Below, piece after piece: positions 32,894 to 40,573 of a stretch of DNA of 64,000 bases (positions are counted from its first letter, which is position 1; the number at the start of each line of letters is the position of its first letter). The notes under the pieces were generated by a model that did no database searches, had not been told where the DNA came from, and saw only the letters and a list, made by a program, of their open reading frames with translations. Location of the stretch: contig NZ_JAKIJS010000002.1 of the NCBI RefSeq assembly GCF_021608225.1, positions 124,001 through 188,000 of the forward strand, in the 5' to 3' direction. The position numbers and the translations under genes are program-made. Origin of the DNA: Pseudalkalibacillus berkeleyi. GTDB lineage: Bacteria > Bacillota > Bacilli > Bacillales > Fictibacillaceae.

Positions 32894-33370
32894 ATGGAAA
32901 TTAATAATGCACCAGGACAACACAGACAAATACGTTCTAGGTGGAAATGGATAGGCGTAATCCTATTCATCGCTTATTTTGCTGTGCTGATCTATTCAAC
33001 GTTATTTACTTTTAATTATTATATATATGGGAAGTCATTTAATCTTGTCCTGTTCGACAGTATTAGGTTGATGTGGAGAAGCGGAAACTATTGGCTGATT
33101 TTTAAGAATGTCATTGGGAATTTTCTATTGTTCATGCCATTAGGATTTCTATTACCATTGATCTCTCGAAAATTAGCCCGATTTCGAAGAATGTTTTTCA
33201 TTTCATTTGGAATGAGTGCGGTGATCGAGTTGGTCCAATTCAATTATGCAAATCGTATCTTTGATATTGATGATATATTCTTGAATGGACTTGGAGGACT
33301 AGTAGGCTTAATACTATATAAAGTACTAGCCTTTTTCTATCGACTAATAGAACGGAACAGGAGAAAATAA
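32894..33370 (+). CDS. VanZ-family membrane protein
   Basis: The 158-residue protein has four to five membrane segments and the VanZ-like pattern: FKNVIGNFLLFMPLGFLLPL, FFISFGMSAVIELVQFNYAN and RIFDIDDIFLNGLGGLVGLI. VanZ of enterococci gives low teicoplanin resistance by an unknown route; chromosomal members are widespread and mostly uncharacterised. ATG at 32894 has AAAGGAG nine bases upstream, better than the ATG at 32873. Confidence 0.88.
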   Translation: MEINNAPGQHRQIRSRWKWIGVILFIAYFAVLIYSTLFTFNYYIYGKSFNLVLFDSIRLMWRSGNYWLIFKNVIGNFLLFMPLGFLLPLISRKLARFRRMFFISFGMSAVIELVQFNYANRIFDIDDIFLNGLGGLVGLILYKVLAFFYRLIERNRRK

Positions 33371-33385
33371 ATAGTAGTGAAGAGA

Positions 33386-33414
33386 CGGAATCCTTTGTGA
33401 GGATTCCGTTTTTT
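33386..33414 (+). terminator. Terminator after the VanZ-like gene
   Basis: CGGAATCCT pairs perfectly with AGGATTCCG, followed by TTTTTT. Confidence 0.92.
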
Positions 33415-33480
33415 CGTCTTTAAGCGAGTTCAAAAGTTCCCCGATTGCGCCCCAAGACCACCGAAATGGTCCTCCAAACT

Positions 33481-33510
33481 AAAAAGGAGCGGCCATATGG
33501 CCACTCCTTA
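33481..33510 (-). terminator. Terminator of the redoxin gene
   Basis: AAGGAGCGGCC pairs with GGCCACTCCTT; on the minus strand TTTTTAG follows. Confidence 0.85.
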
Positions 33511-33528
33511 CCGCTCATTTAATGAGTT

Positions 33529-33969
33529 TTATTTTCCGAGTACGCGATTTACACGTTTCGTTAGCATTTTCATGCCATCTCCGCCTGCTTGGAAGTGGCG
33601 CAATTTTCCTTCTGCATCAAATACATAATAAGCTGGAACATATTGATTTTCATAAGCGTCTGTTAATGTGTGCTTGTTGTCCACGAAAATTGGTTGTGTA
33701 ATCTCGTGCTCAGCAGCTACTTCCTTAATTTGATCTACATCAAGGTCCTTTTCGGAACGAGGCATATGCACGGCAATTACATTTAACTCGTCTTTATAGT
33801 CGTCACGAAATTGGTTGATGTTCGGCATTGCATCTTTACAAAGCTGACAGCTTACAGACCAGAAATGTACAAGTGTTGGTTTGTCACCAACGAGCTGATC
33901 CTTTGAAACTTCACCGTTTAACCATTCCGTTGCACCTTCAAATTCTGGCATCTCTGTGCGTAATCTCAT
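33529..33969 (-). CDS. Thioredoxin-fold redoxin (TlpA/ResA-like, cytoplasmic)
   Basis: The 146-residue protein has a thioredoxin fold with the redox motif CQLC in WSVSCQLCKDAMPN and cis-Pro region VPAYYVFDAEG. No signal or anchor is present, unlike ResA, so it works in the cytoplasm as a thiol oxidoreductase or peroxidase-like protein. AAAGGAG precedes the ATG. A Fur/PerR-like box lies at 34004-34018, upstream on its own strand. Confidence 0.87.
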   Translation of the reverse strand: MRLRTEMPEFEGATEWLNGEVSKDQLVGDKPTLVHFWSVSCQLCKDAMPNINQFRDDYKDELNVIAVHMPRSEKDLDVDQIKEVAAEHEITQPIFVDNKHTLTDAYENQYVPAYYVFDAEGKLRHFQAGGDGMKMLTKRVNRVLGK

Positions 33970-34003
33970 GTCTTATCGACTCCTTTAACGACTGTATTGT
34001 TTA

Positions 34004-34018
34004 CAATAATTATTATCT
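34004..34018 (-). promoter_or_regulatory. Fur/PerR-like box upstream of the redoxin gene
   Basis: CAATAATTATTATCT matches 12 of 15 positions of the Fur 7-1-7 core TGATAATnATTATCA and slightly fewer of the PerR box. The rest of the 33970-34271 gap shows nothing I can name. Confidence 0.4.
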
Positions 34019-34271
34019 AATTATGATTTTAAAAGTTTAGCCTCTCTACGTCAATAAATCTGACTCGCATATAGTATACCTTTGCTCATTCTACGTTAAA
34101 CGTATGGAGAGGTAGCTCTCCCTGATACGAATTGTTCTTGAATTCAATTTTACCTTACTACCCCTTGATACTTTATGAACTAGAGAAAATTTTTGTCTAG
34201 GTAACAATCCCGTGCACGGTCATAAAAAGAGCGCTGGGATACGATTTGTAATGCTTAGCATGAGTGTTCTC

Positions 34272-35441
34272 CTATTCGGTCATAGCAACTTCAGATCCTT
34301 TACGAGGTTGGAAGAAGGAGACACCAATAAAGAGTAAGAGCATCATTCCGCCAATTGTGTAAAAGATACTACCTTCTTCTAGTACTTGAATCGCAAGTCC
34401 TCCAATTAAAGGACCGAAAATGCTTCCGAGACTAAAGCAAATTCCTGCTAATATGTTTCCGGCAGGCAGTAATTCTTTTGGTAAGAGATCAGCCATAAAG
34501 GTGATACCCATTGAAAATAATGATCCTAGGAAAAGTCCTGCAATGATAAACATAACGGTTAAGTAAATAAGTGATCCATTCAGCGTCATTAATATAAAAC
34601 TAATGCCACCGATTAATAATGACGTCACAAGAATCGGTTTTCGCCCTAATTTATCGCTTAAGAGTCCCAAAGGTACTTGAAAAATGAGTGCGCCAATTGC
34701 AAATGCAGGTAGCAAAATTGAAACAGCGTCTACACCTAAGCCTTGTCTGACCGCATAGACAGGAAAATTACTATGAACAGTCGTTTCGATAAAACCGTAG
34801 CCAAACGTCCCGAGCAGTCCTGGCCAAGACAATTTGAATACTTTTCCGTAACGTTGCCAAGTGCTTTGAACGTCAGTCGTGACAATGTTTTCCGGGTATT
34901 CATGCTCTATTCTTATGAGCAAAAACAGTGCCAGAACACATAAAATGGATGCGACAACGAACGGTAATGCTGTGTTCACTTCGATTAACTTTGTCATGAC
35001 AGGTCCGACCCCGAACCCAAGACCGAAGGATACCCCATATATAGAAATGTTTTTACCTCGATTTCCTTCAACGCTAATCGACGTTAGCCAAACTTGGGTT
35101 GCAAAATGAAAGATGTGGTCTCCAATTCCAATGATCAAACGAAGGATAAACCAAAACCAAATTGCTTGCCATAAAGGGAAGACGAGTAAAGAGACACCAG
35201 TAAGTGCGATTCCTGTCACAATCATACGTTTATAACCAAATTTATGTAATGGCTTTTCAATAAAAGGTGAAATGACAAGAATACCAATGTAAAAAGCGGA
35301 CGCACTTAAACCATTGATACTAGATGATACGCCTGCATTTTCAAGTAAAATAGCCAGTAATGGAAGCAACATTCCTTGTGCAAATCCTGATACGAAGACG
35401 ACAGAAATCAGCACATTGAAGCGATAACGAGCGGTGCGCAT
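34272..35441 (-). CDS. MFS transporter
   Basis: A 389-residue transporter with 12 predicted membrane helices. The motif A-like loop between helices 8 and 9 reads GLLSDKLGRKPILV, and the corresponding loop 2-3 is IEKPLHKFGYKRMIV. It resembles drug/sugar efflux members, but the substrate cannot be told. AAAGGAAG precedes the ATG at 35441. It is divergent from the OsmC gene. Confidence 0.85.
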   Translation of the reverse strand: MRTARYRFNVLISVVFVSGFAQGMLLPLLAILLENAGVSSSINGLSASAFYIGILVISPFIEKPLHKFGYKRMIVTGIALTGVSLLVFPLWQAIWFWFILRLIIGIGDHIFHFATQVWLTSISVEGNRGKNISIYGVSFGLGFGVGPVMTKLIEVNTALPFVVASILCVLALFLLIRIEHEYPENIVTTDVQSTWQRYGKVFKLSWPGLLGTFGYGFIETTVHSNFPVYAVRQGLGVDAVSILLPAFAIGALIFQVPLGLLSDKLGRKPILVTSLLIGGISFILMTLNGSLIYLTVMFIIAGLFLGSLFSMGITFMADLLPKELLPAGNILAGICFSLGSIFGPLIGGLAIQVLEEGSIFYTIGGMMLLLFIGVSFFQPRKGSEVAMTE

Positions 35442-35612
35442 AACTTGTACTTCCTTTCATTAATTGATACATTTTACTATATCTTGACGAAGTTATACTT
35501 GTAGTGTTTTCATAGAGAAATTCTTCATCCATTAGTGCTAGTTCAAAAAGGCCATTTTCACCGGAATTTTTGAACATCCATTATTATAACAGTTCCGAGG
35601 AGTGAAAACAGA

Positions 35613-35999
35613 GTGGAATTTAAAATGACAGAAGGCGGATTTACAACAGAATTTGAGTACGGAAACTTAGATATTTCAGGTAACGAAGAACATGGATTTC
35701 GACCATACCAGCTTCTCGTATCATCAGTAGCCGTATGTAGTGGTGGCGTATTAAGAAAAGTATTGGAAAAGATGCGTTATTCATTTGATGACATCAAGGT
35801 CACTGCGGATATAAAACGTAATGAGGAAGAGGCGAACCGAGTTGAAAGAATTAAGCTCACATTTCATATTAAAACGGAACAATGGGACGAGAATAAAATA
35901 GAAAAAGCAATGAGTTTAACGCGGAAGAATTGTTCGATGGTACAATCCGTTCAAAATAGTATAGAGGTTGTGGAAGAAGCAGAATGGGTCAAACCGTAA
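35613..35999 (+). CDS. OsmC-family protein
   Basis: A 128-residue OsmC/YhfA-like protein with two conserved cysteines, in SSVAVCSGGVL and TRKNCSMVQS, that form the hydroperoxide-reducing pair in Ohr/OsmC. The N-terminal Arg/Glu residues of true Ohr are not obvious, so function may be thiol redox or sulfur-related. GTG at 35613 has GAGGAGTG upstream. It overlaps the YitT-like gene by 16 bases. Confidence 0.87.
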   Translation: MEFKMTEGGFTTEFEYGNLDISGNEEHGFRPYQLLVSSVAVCSGGVLRKVLEKMRYSFDDIKVTADIKRNEEEANRVERIKLTFHIKTEQWDENKIEKAMSLTRKNCSMVQSVQNSIEVVEEAEWVKP

Positions 36000-36595
36000 A
36001 AACTTTATTAACACTGACACTTGGCGCGCTCATTCAAGGGATCGGGATGGGCCTGTTTTTGTTTCCACACCATATTCCATCTGGCGGAGCAGCAGGCATT
36101 GCAGTCATTAATGAATTTTTCTGGAATATACCGCACGGCTGGTCGCTTTGGCTCGTGAACGTCCCATTACTTTTCGCGGCCGTTAAATTCCTAGGAGCTG
36201 GTTCTGCTGGGAAGACGGTTTTTGCGGTTACAGTGACGTCGATAACCGTGGATGTAATAGGGTTGGTGCTATCGGCACCGATTTCAGTGCCTTGGATTGA
36301 TTTGCTCTTTGGAGCCTGCTTATTCGGTATAGGTGTAGGCATCCTTTTTAAAAACGGGGCATCTTCAGGCGGCATGGCGATACTGGCACAGATATTCGCG
36401 AAGATGTTTAATCGTCCACCTGGACAAGTGATGTTCTGGATTAACGGTGTGATTTTTCTCATTACTGCATTTGTCGTTGGTTGGTGGATTTTTCTATTTG
36501 CAATATGTACACAATGGATTGGGACGAAAGTTTTGGATATCGTTTACAAAGAGCAACTAACAATTGTGAAGCTACGTAAGGCACTCCACATATAA
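35984..36595 (+). CDS. YitT-family membrane protein
   Basis: A 203-residue protein with five or six membrane segments; LFLFPHHIPSGGAAGIAVI and GASSGGMAILAQIF are the repeated YitT glycine-rich motifs. The usual C-terminal DUF2179 domain is missing, as in the shorter YczE/YitT forms. Function unknown. Translation is probably coupled to the overlapping OsmC gene. Confidence 0.83.
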   Translation: MGQTVKTLLTLTLGALIQGIGMGLFLFPHHIPSGGAAGIAVINEFFWNIPHGWSLWLVNVPLLFAAVKFLGAGSAGKTVFAVTVTSITVDVIGLVLSAPISVPWIDLLFGACLFGIGVGILFKNGASSGGMAILAQIFAKMFNRPPGQVMFWINGVIFLITAFVVGWWIFLFAICTQWIGTKVLDIVYKEQLTIVKLRKALHI

Positions 36596-36615
36596 GGAGT
36601 GCTTTCGCATTTTTT
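36581..36615 (+). terminator. Terminator after the YitT-like gene
   Basis: GCACTCC pairs with GGAGTGC, followed by TTTCGCATTTTTT. It overlaps the last codons and precedes the MATE ribosome binding site. Confidence 0.65.
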
Positions 36616-36633
36616 GAAAGGAGGGTGGAGAAG

Positions 36634-37989
36634 TTGGCTCAACAAATGGATTTTACAAAAGGTTCAGTATCTAAACAGATGATATTCTTCTCCGTCCCCA
36701 TCTTTCTAACCAACATTCTGCAAACTTCTTTTCAATTTATTGATAGCGTCTGGGTCGGGAACTTACTCGGGTCATCTGCTTTAGGTGCAATCTCGATCTC
36801 TGCGACGCTCATCTTTACGATTCTTTCATTTATAATTGGTGTAAATAGCGCTTCATTAACGGTCCTTTCGCAAAAGAAGGGCGCAGATGATACGCAAGGA
36901 TTGAAAGAGTCGCTCAACGCTTTTGTATTTGTTTTAGGCATATTGGCAGTGAGTCTTGGGCTTATCGGTTTCTTTTTATCTGGCTGGCTACTGAATTTAC
37001 TAGGAACGCCTGCTGAAATCTATCCGCTTGCAAAATCGTATTTACAAGTGAATTTTCTCGGTATCTTATTCTTGTTTGGCTATAATTTTATCGGCACAGT
37101 TTTGCGTGCGCTTGGTGATAGTAAGACACCGATCCGGTTTGTGCTTATGGCTGTGATTTTAAATACGATACTCGATCCGATATTCATTAGTTGGTTCGAT
37201 ATGGGAATCGTAGGTGCAGCTTATGCAACCATTATTTCACAAGGGTTTGCTTTTGTTTATGGACTTGTTTACTCCGTATGGAAAGCTGGCGTACCATTTG
37301 TTAAGCCTTATGTACCGCCTCGTTTTTACTTTGTGACTTTGTTTAAACTTGGAGTACCAGCTGGCCTCCAAATGATGGCGATATCTGGTGGAATTGCAGC
37401 AATCATGGGGATCGTCGCTCATTATGGTGCGGATGTTGTGGCTGGATTTGGAGCTGCGCAGCGTATAGACAGTATCATCATGCTACCTGCTTTTACATTA
37501 GGCTCAGCTGTCAATAGTATGGCGGGTCAAAATATCGGCATTCGAGCCTGGGACAGAGTAGATGCGATATCAAGAAACGGGATTCTCATGATCTTAGGTG
37601 TTTCCTTTGCAATCAGTACAGTTGCATTCCTTTCAGCAGAGAACTTAATCCAATTATTTGTAGATGATATAGAGACAATTGAGTTCGGGGCGACCTATCT
37701 CAAAACTGTGGCCTTCTTCTATCCATTCCTCGGTATTAACTTTGTGTTGAACGGAATTGTTAGGGCGGCAGGAGCCATGGTTCAAGTCTTGATTTTAAAT
37801 TTAATTTCATTTTGGGTATTGCGTGTGCCGCTGACTTATTTATTTGCCAAGTGGCTCGGTGAATCAGGTATCGCTTATGGAATTGGATCGAGCTTCATTA
37901 TTAGTAGTATCATCGCTTATGGATATTATAAGTTCGGAAAATGGCGTGAGATTGAAATCTTCAATGAAGAATCTAATCAACACACATAA
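36634..37989 (+). CDS. MATE-family efflux transporter
   Basis: A 451-residue transporter with 12 membrane helices in two related halves. FLTNILQTSFQFIDSVWVGN at the start and LGDSKTPIRFVLMAVILNTI and LDPIFIS in the N-half are typical of MATE (NorM/DinF type). It exports cationic drugs or metabolites with Na+ or H+. TTG at 36634 suits the binding site AAAGGAGGG; GTG at 36625 overlaps it. Confidence 0.9.
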   Translation: MAQQMDFTKGSVSKQMIFFSVPIFLTNILQTSFQFIDSVWVGNLLGSSALGAISISATLIFTILSFIIGVNSASLTVLSQKKGADDTQGLKESLNAFVFVLGILAVSLGLIGFFLSGWLLNLLGTPAEIYPLAKSYLQVNFLGILFLFGYNFIGTVLRALGDSKTPIRFVLMAVILNTILDPIFISWFDMGIVGAAYATIISQGFAFVYGLVYSVWKAGVPFVKPYVPPRFYFVTLFKLGVPAGLQMMAISGGIAAIMGIVAHYGADVVAGFGAAQRIDSIIMLPAFTLGSAVNSMAGQNIGIRAWDRVDAISRNGILMILGVSFAISTVAFLSAENLIQLFVDDIETIEFGATYLKTVAFFYPFLGINFVLNGIVRAAGAMVQVLILNLISFWVLRVPLTYLFAKWLGESGIAYGIGSSFIISSIIAYGYYKFGKWREIEIFNEESNQHT

Positions 37990-38005
37990 ATGGAAGAGAG
38001 ATGCG

Positions 38006-38046
38006 CACCCTTTCTGTTAGGAAGTACTAACAGAGGGGTGTTTTTT
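38006..38046 (+). terminator. Terminator after the MATE gene
   Basis: CACCCTTTCTGTTAG pairs with CTAACAGAGGGGTG, followed by TTTTTT. GAGGGGTG in its 3' arm also serves as the next gene's ribosome binding site. Confidence 0.85.
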
Positions 38047-38048
38047 GC

Positions 38049-38651
38049 ATGCAAAGATACTATTCCCGAATCTATTGGCACTTTACAGGTTCACCAAAGG
38101 ATGGTCATCTGGAAGCTCATAGTCCTGACGAGCTATTAAAAGTTAGCAAACCAAAATCTGATGAAGAATCCATCTATATTTTGTTGTCAATCTTAGAATC
38201 GTCTAGCCTTATAGCCTCTAGTTCGGAGCAAGTAGGACGCCATAAGACAGGCAACTTCTGCAGTACGACAGATATTCCGTTTAAGGATCTTGTTAATCAT
38301 TCGCGATATTATGGAAAAGCTGCAATCGGTTTTAAAGCTGCCATTATTCATGAGCATTTTCTGCCGGTCTGTTACGTACCCGTTAACCATACTTTACTCA
38401 ATGAAAAGTTAGAACAAAAGCACCCATTAATCGATTTTGTGAAAGTCACTGATTTTCATCCTCCTGAAGGTCACACGTTTTATAGAGAGAAAGAGTGGCG
38501 GAAGATTGGAGATTTTAAATTTAGCAAAACGGATGTCGCAGCAATCGTTGTACCCGATCAATCGGTGAAAAAACTTCAAACCTACTTAAGAGAACATCAG
38601 TATCCTGAAAATATTTCCGTTTGTTCTTGGCAGTTAGTTGAAGAAGCCTAA
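38049..38651 (+). CDS. Unassigned protein resembling AbiGi-type abortive-infection antitoxins
   Basis: The 200-residue soluble protein has no membrane segment. RYYSRIYWHFTGSPKDG at the start, NFCSTTDIPFKDLVNHSRYYGKAAIGF in the middle (here shortened as NFCSTTDIPFKDL and HSRYYGKAAIGF) and HTFYREKEWRKIGDF later resemble the AbiGi antitoxin-like/DUF2743 family as I remember it. No AbiGii-type toxin gene follows. The ATG is three bases after the T-run of the MATE terminator, and the only binding site lies in the terminator stem, so expression may depend on the fold of that hairpin. Confidence 0.5.
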   Translation: MQRYYSRIYWHFTGSPKDGHLEAHSPDELLKVSKPKSDEESIYILLSILESSSLIASSSEQVGRHKTGNFCSTTDIPFKDLVNHSRYYGKAAIGFKAAIIHEHFLPVCYVPVNHTLLNEKLEQKHPLIDFVKVTDFHPPEGHTFYREKEWRKIGDFKFSKTDVAAIVVPDQSVKKLQTYLREHQYPENISVCSWQLVEEA

Positions 38652-38693
38652 GAAGTTCAAATCATTGCTTCGACAGGTTTTTCAACCCTTCAA

Positions 38694-38709
38694 ATAAACA
38701 TTTGTTTAA
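38694..38709. promoter_or_regulatory. TetR-type palindrome, site 1 upstream of yfkD
   Basis: ATAAACATTTGTTTAA; AAAC/GTTT arms as at 9718 and 9774. Confidence 0.5.
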
Positions 38710-38757
38710 AAGTGAAAAACTTGAAAACCGTTGGTGTATAAGGGTTTGGAGATTCAA

Positions 38758-38773
38758 TCAAACGCTTGTTTGA
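38758..38773. promoter_or_regulatory. TetR-type palindrome, site 2 upstream of yfkD
   Basis: TCAAACGCTTGTTTGA; six-base arms, a better dyad than site 1 and 64 bases from it. Confidence 0.55.
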
Positions 38774-38845
38774 CATTATGCAAAATTTGGCATGTAGATT
38801 TTGGCCAGTCTAGAAAAAAATAAGAGAAAGAAAGGAGCATGTCCG

Positions 38846-39640
38846 ATGAGAAAGTTGGGTATTATGATTGCTTGTATCGGGTTGTTGTTATGGCCAGATC
38901 AGGTGTTTTCAGCAGACAAGTCAAAGCAAGCAACAGAAAAAGTATCGATCCCGAATTCCACAGTATCGATTTCAAAAGAAAATTCTTATCCGAATGCAAC
39001 GCAGGACCTTCCAGATTTGCAACCAAGTGAGCTAACTCGTGATATGTTTTCAACTACCGATGTCAAGATTGATAACCCGGAACTTATCCGCCTATTTAAC
39101 GAATCTCATATTTCACCTACGAAAACAGCGATAGGTTATCGAGCTAATATTTATTTAGGACAATGGCCATTGAGCTATGAATCATCAGAAACGAATGTGA
39201 ACTGGGAGTACCATAAAGTGAATGTGAATCAATTGAATAATAGAGGTGGGAATGCGGTCCAACAATTGAGATTCGTTCAAGAAAATGAACAAAAGGTTTC
39301 AGGTGGATTGACTGCAAAAGTGGCAAATAGTGATGACGTACAAAAAATGATGATGATCAAAGCCTCTGAAAAGACGCAATTACCTTTGTCATTCACAACA
39401 GTAATTGGTAGAGGAACGAAGAAAGACAATGTTTATAACATCCCACCGAAAAAGGTTGGCTTATTATCAGGATACGTACCAGCAGTGAATGAAAAAGGTC
39501 GCGTAACATACGGTGAAGTATACATTGTACTAAAAGGAAGCAAAAAGCGTATTGAAGTGAAAAATGTAACACATCAAGGAATTGGCGCATGGATTCCGGT
39601 ACAAGACTACATTACGTTACGATTCAATATGACGAACTAA
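38846..39640 (+). CDS. yfkD: YfkD-like secreted protein
   Basis: The 264-residue protein has a signal peptide (about residues 1-22, ending VFSADK) and a single soluble domain with TRDMFSTTDVKIDNPELIRL and YRANIYLGQWPLSYESSETN. Length and layout agree with B. subtilis YfkD (264 residues), whose function is unknown. AAAGGAG lies eight bases before ATG 38846. Two TetR-type palindromes upstream are shared with the N-hydroxylase gene. Confidence 0.8.
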   Translation: MRKLGIMIACIGLLLWPDQVFSADKSKQATEKVSIPNSTVSISKENSYPNATQDLPDLQPSELTRDMFSTTDVKIDNPELIRLFNESHISPTKTAIGYRANIYLGQWPLSYESSETNVNWEYHKVNVNQLNNRGGNAVQQLRFVQENEQKVSGGLTAKVANSDDVQKMMMIKASEKTQLPLSFTTVIGRGTKKDNVYNIPPKKVGLLSGYVPAVNEKGRVTYGEVYIVLKGSKKRIEVKNVTHQGIGAWIPVQDYITLRFNMTN

Positions 39641-39667
39641 AAAATGAGGCTTCGCTAAGGAGTCAGA

Positions 39668-39698
39668 GGGACTGACATACTTGTCAGCCCCTTTCTTT
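39668..39698 (+). terminator. Terminator after yfkD
   Basis: GGGACTGACA pairs with TGTCAGCCCC, followed by TTTCTTT. Confidence 0.75.
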
Positions 39699-39707
39699 AT
39701 GAAAAAT

Positions 39708-39737
39708 AAAAAAGTGAACGGTTCGACCGTTCACTTT
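39708..39737 (-). terminator. Terminator of the HxlR gene
   Basis: AAAGTGAACGGT pairs perfectly with ACCGTTCACTTT; TTTTATTTTT follows on the minus strand. Confidence 0.9.
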
Positions 39738-39742
39738 AAAGC

Positions 39743-40060
39743 CTATAGCTCTATCCAGTTATCACTCCACCGCTGTATTTCACCAATCACTTCTTTCAAT
39801 GAGTTACCTTTATCGGTAAGTGTATATTCGATGCGTACGGGTGTTTCAGGATATACGTCACGTTTAACGATTCCAACAGATTCTAATTCTTTCATTCGTT
39901 CTGTTAGCATCCGATCACTCATATCTGGAATTTGCTTCTTAATATCTTTAAATCGTTTCGGTCCAGACATCAATACGCGAATAATGAGACCTGTCCACTT
40001 TTTTCCGATAATATCAATTGCTGCTTCATATTTAGGGCACATGTTTTCGAAGTTGTTCAT
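39743..40060 (-). CDS. HxlR-family transcriptional regulator
   Basis: A 105-residue winged-helix protein: CPKYEAAIDIIGKKWTGLII (the conserved Cys and KWT), FKDIKKQIPDMSDRMLTERM (recognition helix) and EYTLTDKGNSLKEVI (wing). HxlR members sense reactive electrophiles, often through that N-terminal Cys, and control a neighbouring gene. No obvious target is divergent other than the small SE1561-like gene. A palindrome at 40115-40133 may be its operator. Confidence 0.9.
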   Translation of the reverse strand: MNNFENMCPKYEAAIDIIGKKWTGLIIRVLMSGPKRFKDIKKQIPDMSDRMLTERMKELESVGIVKRDVYPETPVRIEYTLTDKGNSLKEVIGEIQRWSDNWIEL

Positions 40061-40114
40061 CTTTCTTCACCTCGATTTTTAAGAGTACAAAAAGGTTTCT
40101 TATAATAATTGATT

Positions 40115-40133
40115 CTTTACAATAAGTGTAAAG
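40115..40133. promoter_or_regulatory. Palindrome upstream of the HxlR gene
   Basis: CTTTAC-AATAAGT-GTAAAG; a related half site, TTTTGTAAAG, occurs about 20 bases further on. Likely binding site of the HxlR regulator. Confidence 0.5.
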
Positions 40134-40236
40134 TTTAGACTTACTTTTGTAAAGCAATACCAAAATAGCGATCTCTCCAACAAAGTGTGAAAATCTGTTA
40201 TGATATTATAGTGAATTGGAAAGGGGTATTCAAACA

Positions 40237-40425
40237 ATGGGTAATGCCATCAATGATAAGTCAACGCAAATGAATTACATTCAGAATCGTATTGATATGC
40301 TTCTGAAGGTGTTAGACACGATTGATCCAGAAACAGCTGGGGTCGAAGAAATCGACCGATTAATTGAAATGCTTGATGAACTTGAAGATAAATGTAAACA
40401 ATTTCGACACGATTGGGAAGAATAG
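40237..40425 (+). CDS. SE1561-like small protein
   Basis: The 62-residue acidic helical protein (NYIQNRIDMLLKVLDTIDPE, then AGVEEIDRLIEMLDELEDKC) is a predicted coiled coil and resembles the SE1561 family of conserved Firmicutes proteins of unknown function. ATG at 40237 has AAAGGGG eleven bases upstream. Confidence 0.7.
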   Translation: MGNAINDKSTQMNYIQNRIDMLLKVLDTIDPETAGVEEIDRLIEMLDELEDKCKQFRHDWEE

Positions 40426-40573
40426 TTTAATCGTTTAAAATGGATTTGTTATACTGAAAGCGAGATCTATGAAAGAATGATTACGCTTACACTGAACTGA
40501 TTTAATGATGAGTGAACTGTCTCATGTAGATTGTTTCTCGTGAGCAAATTTTTAATAAAGGGGTCATCGGGGA

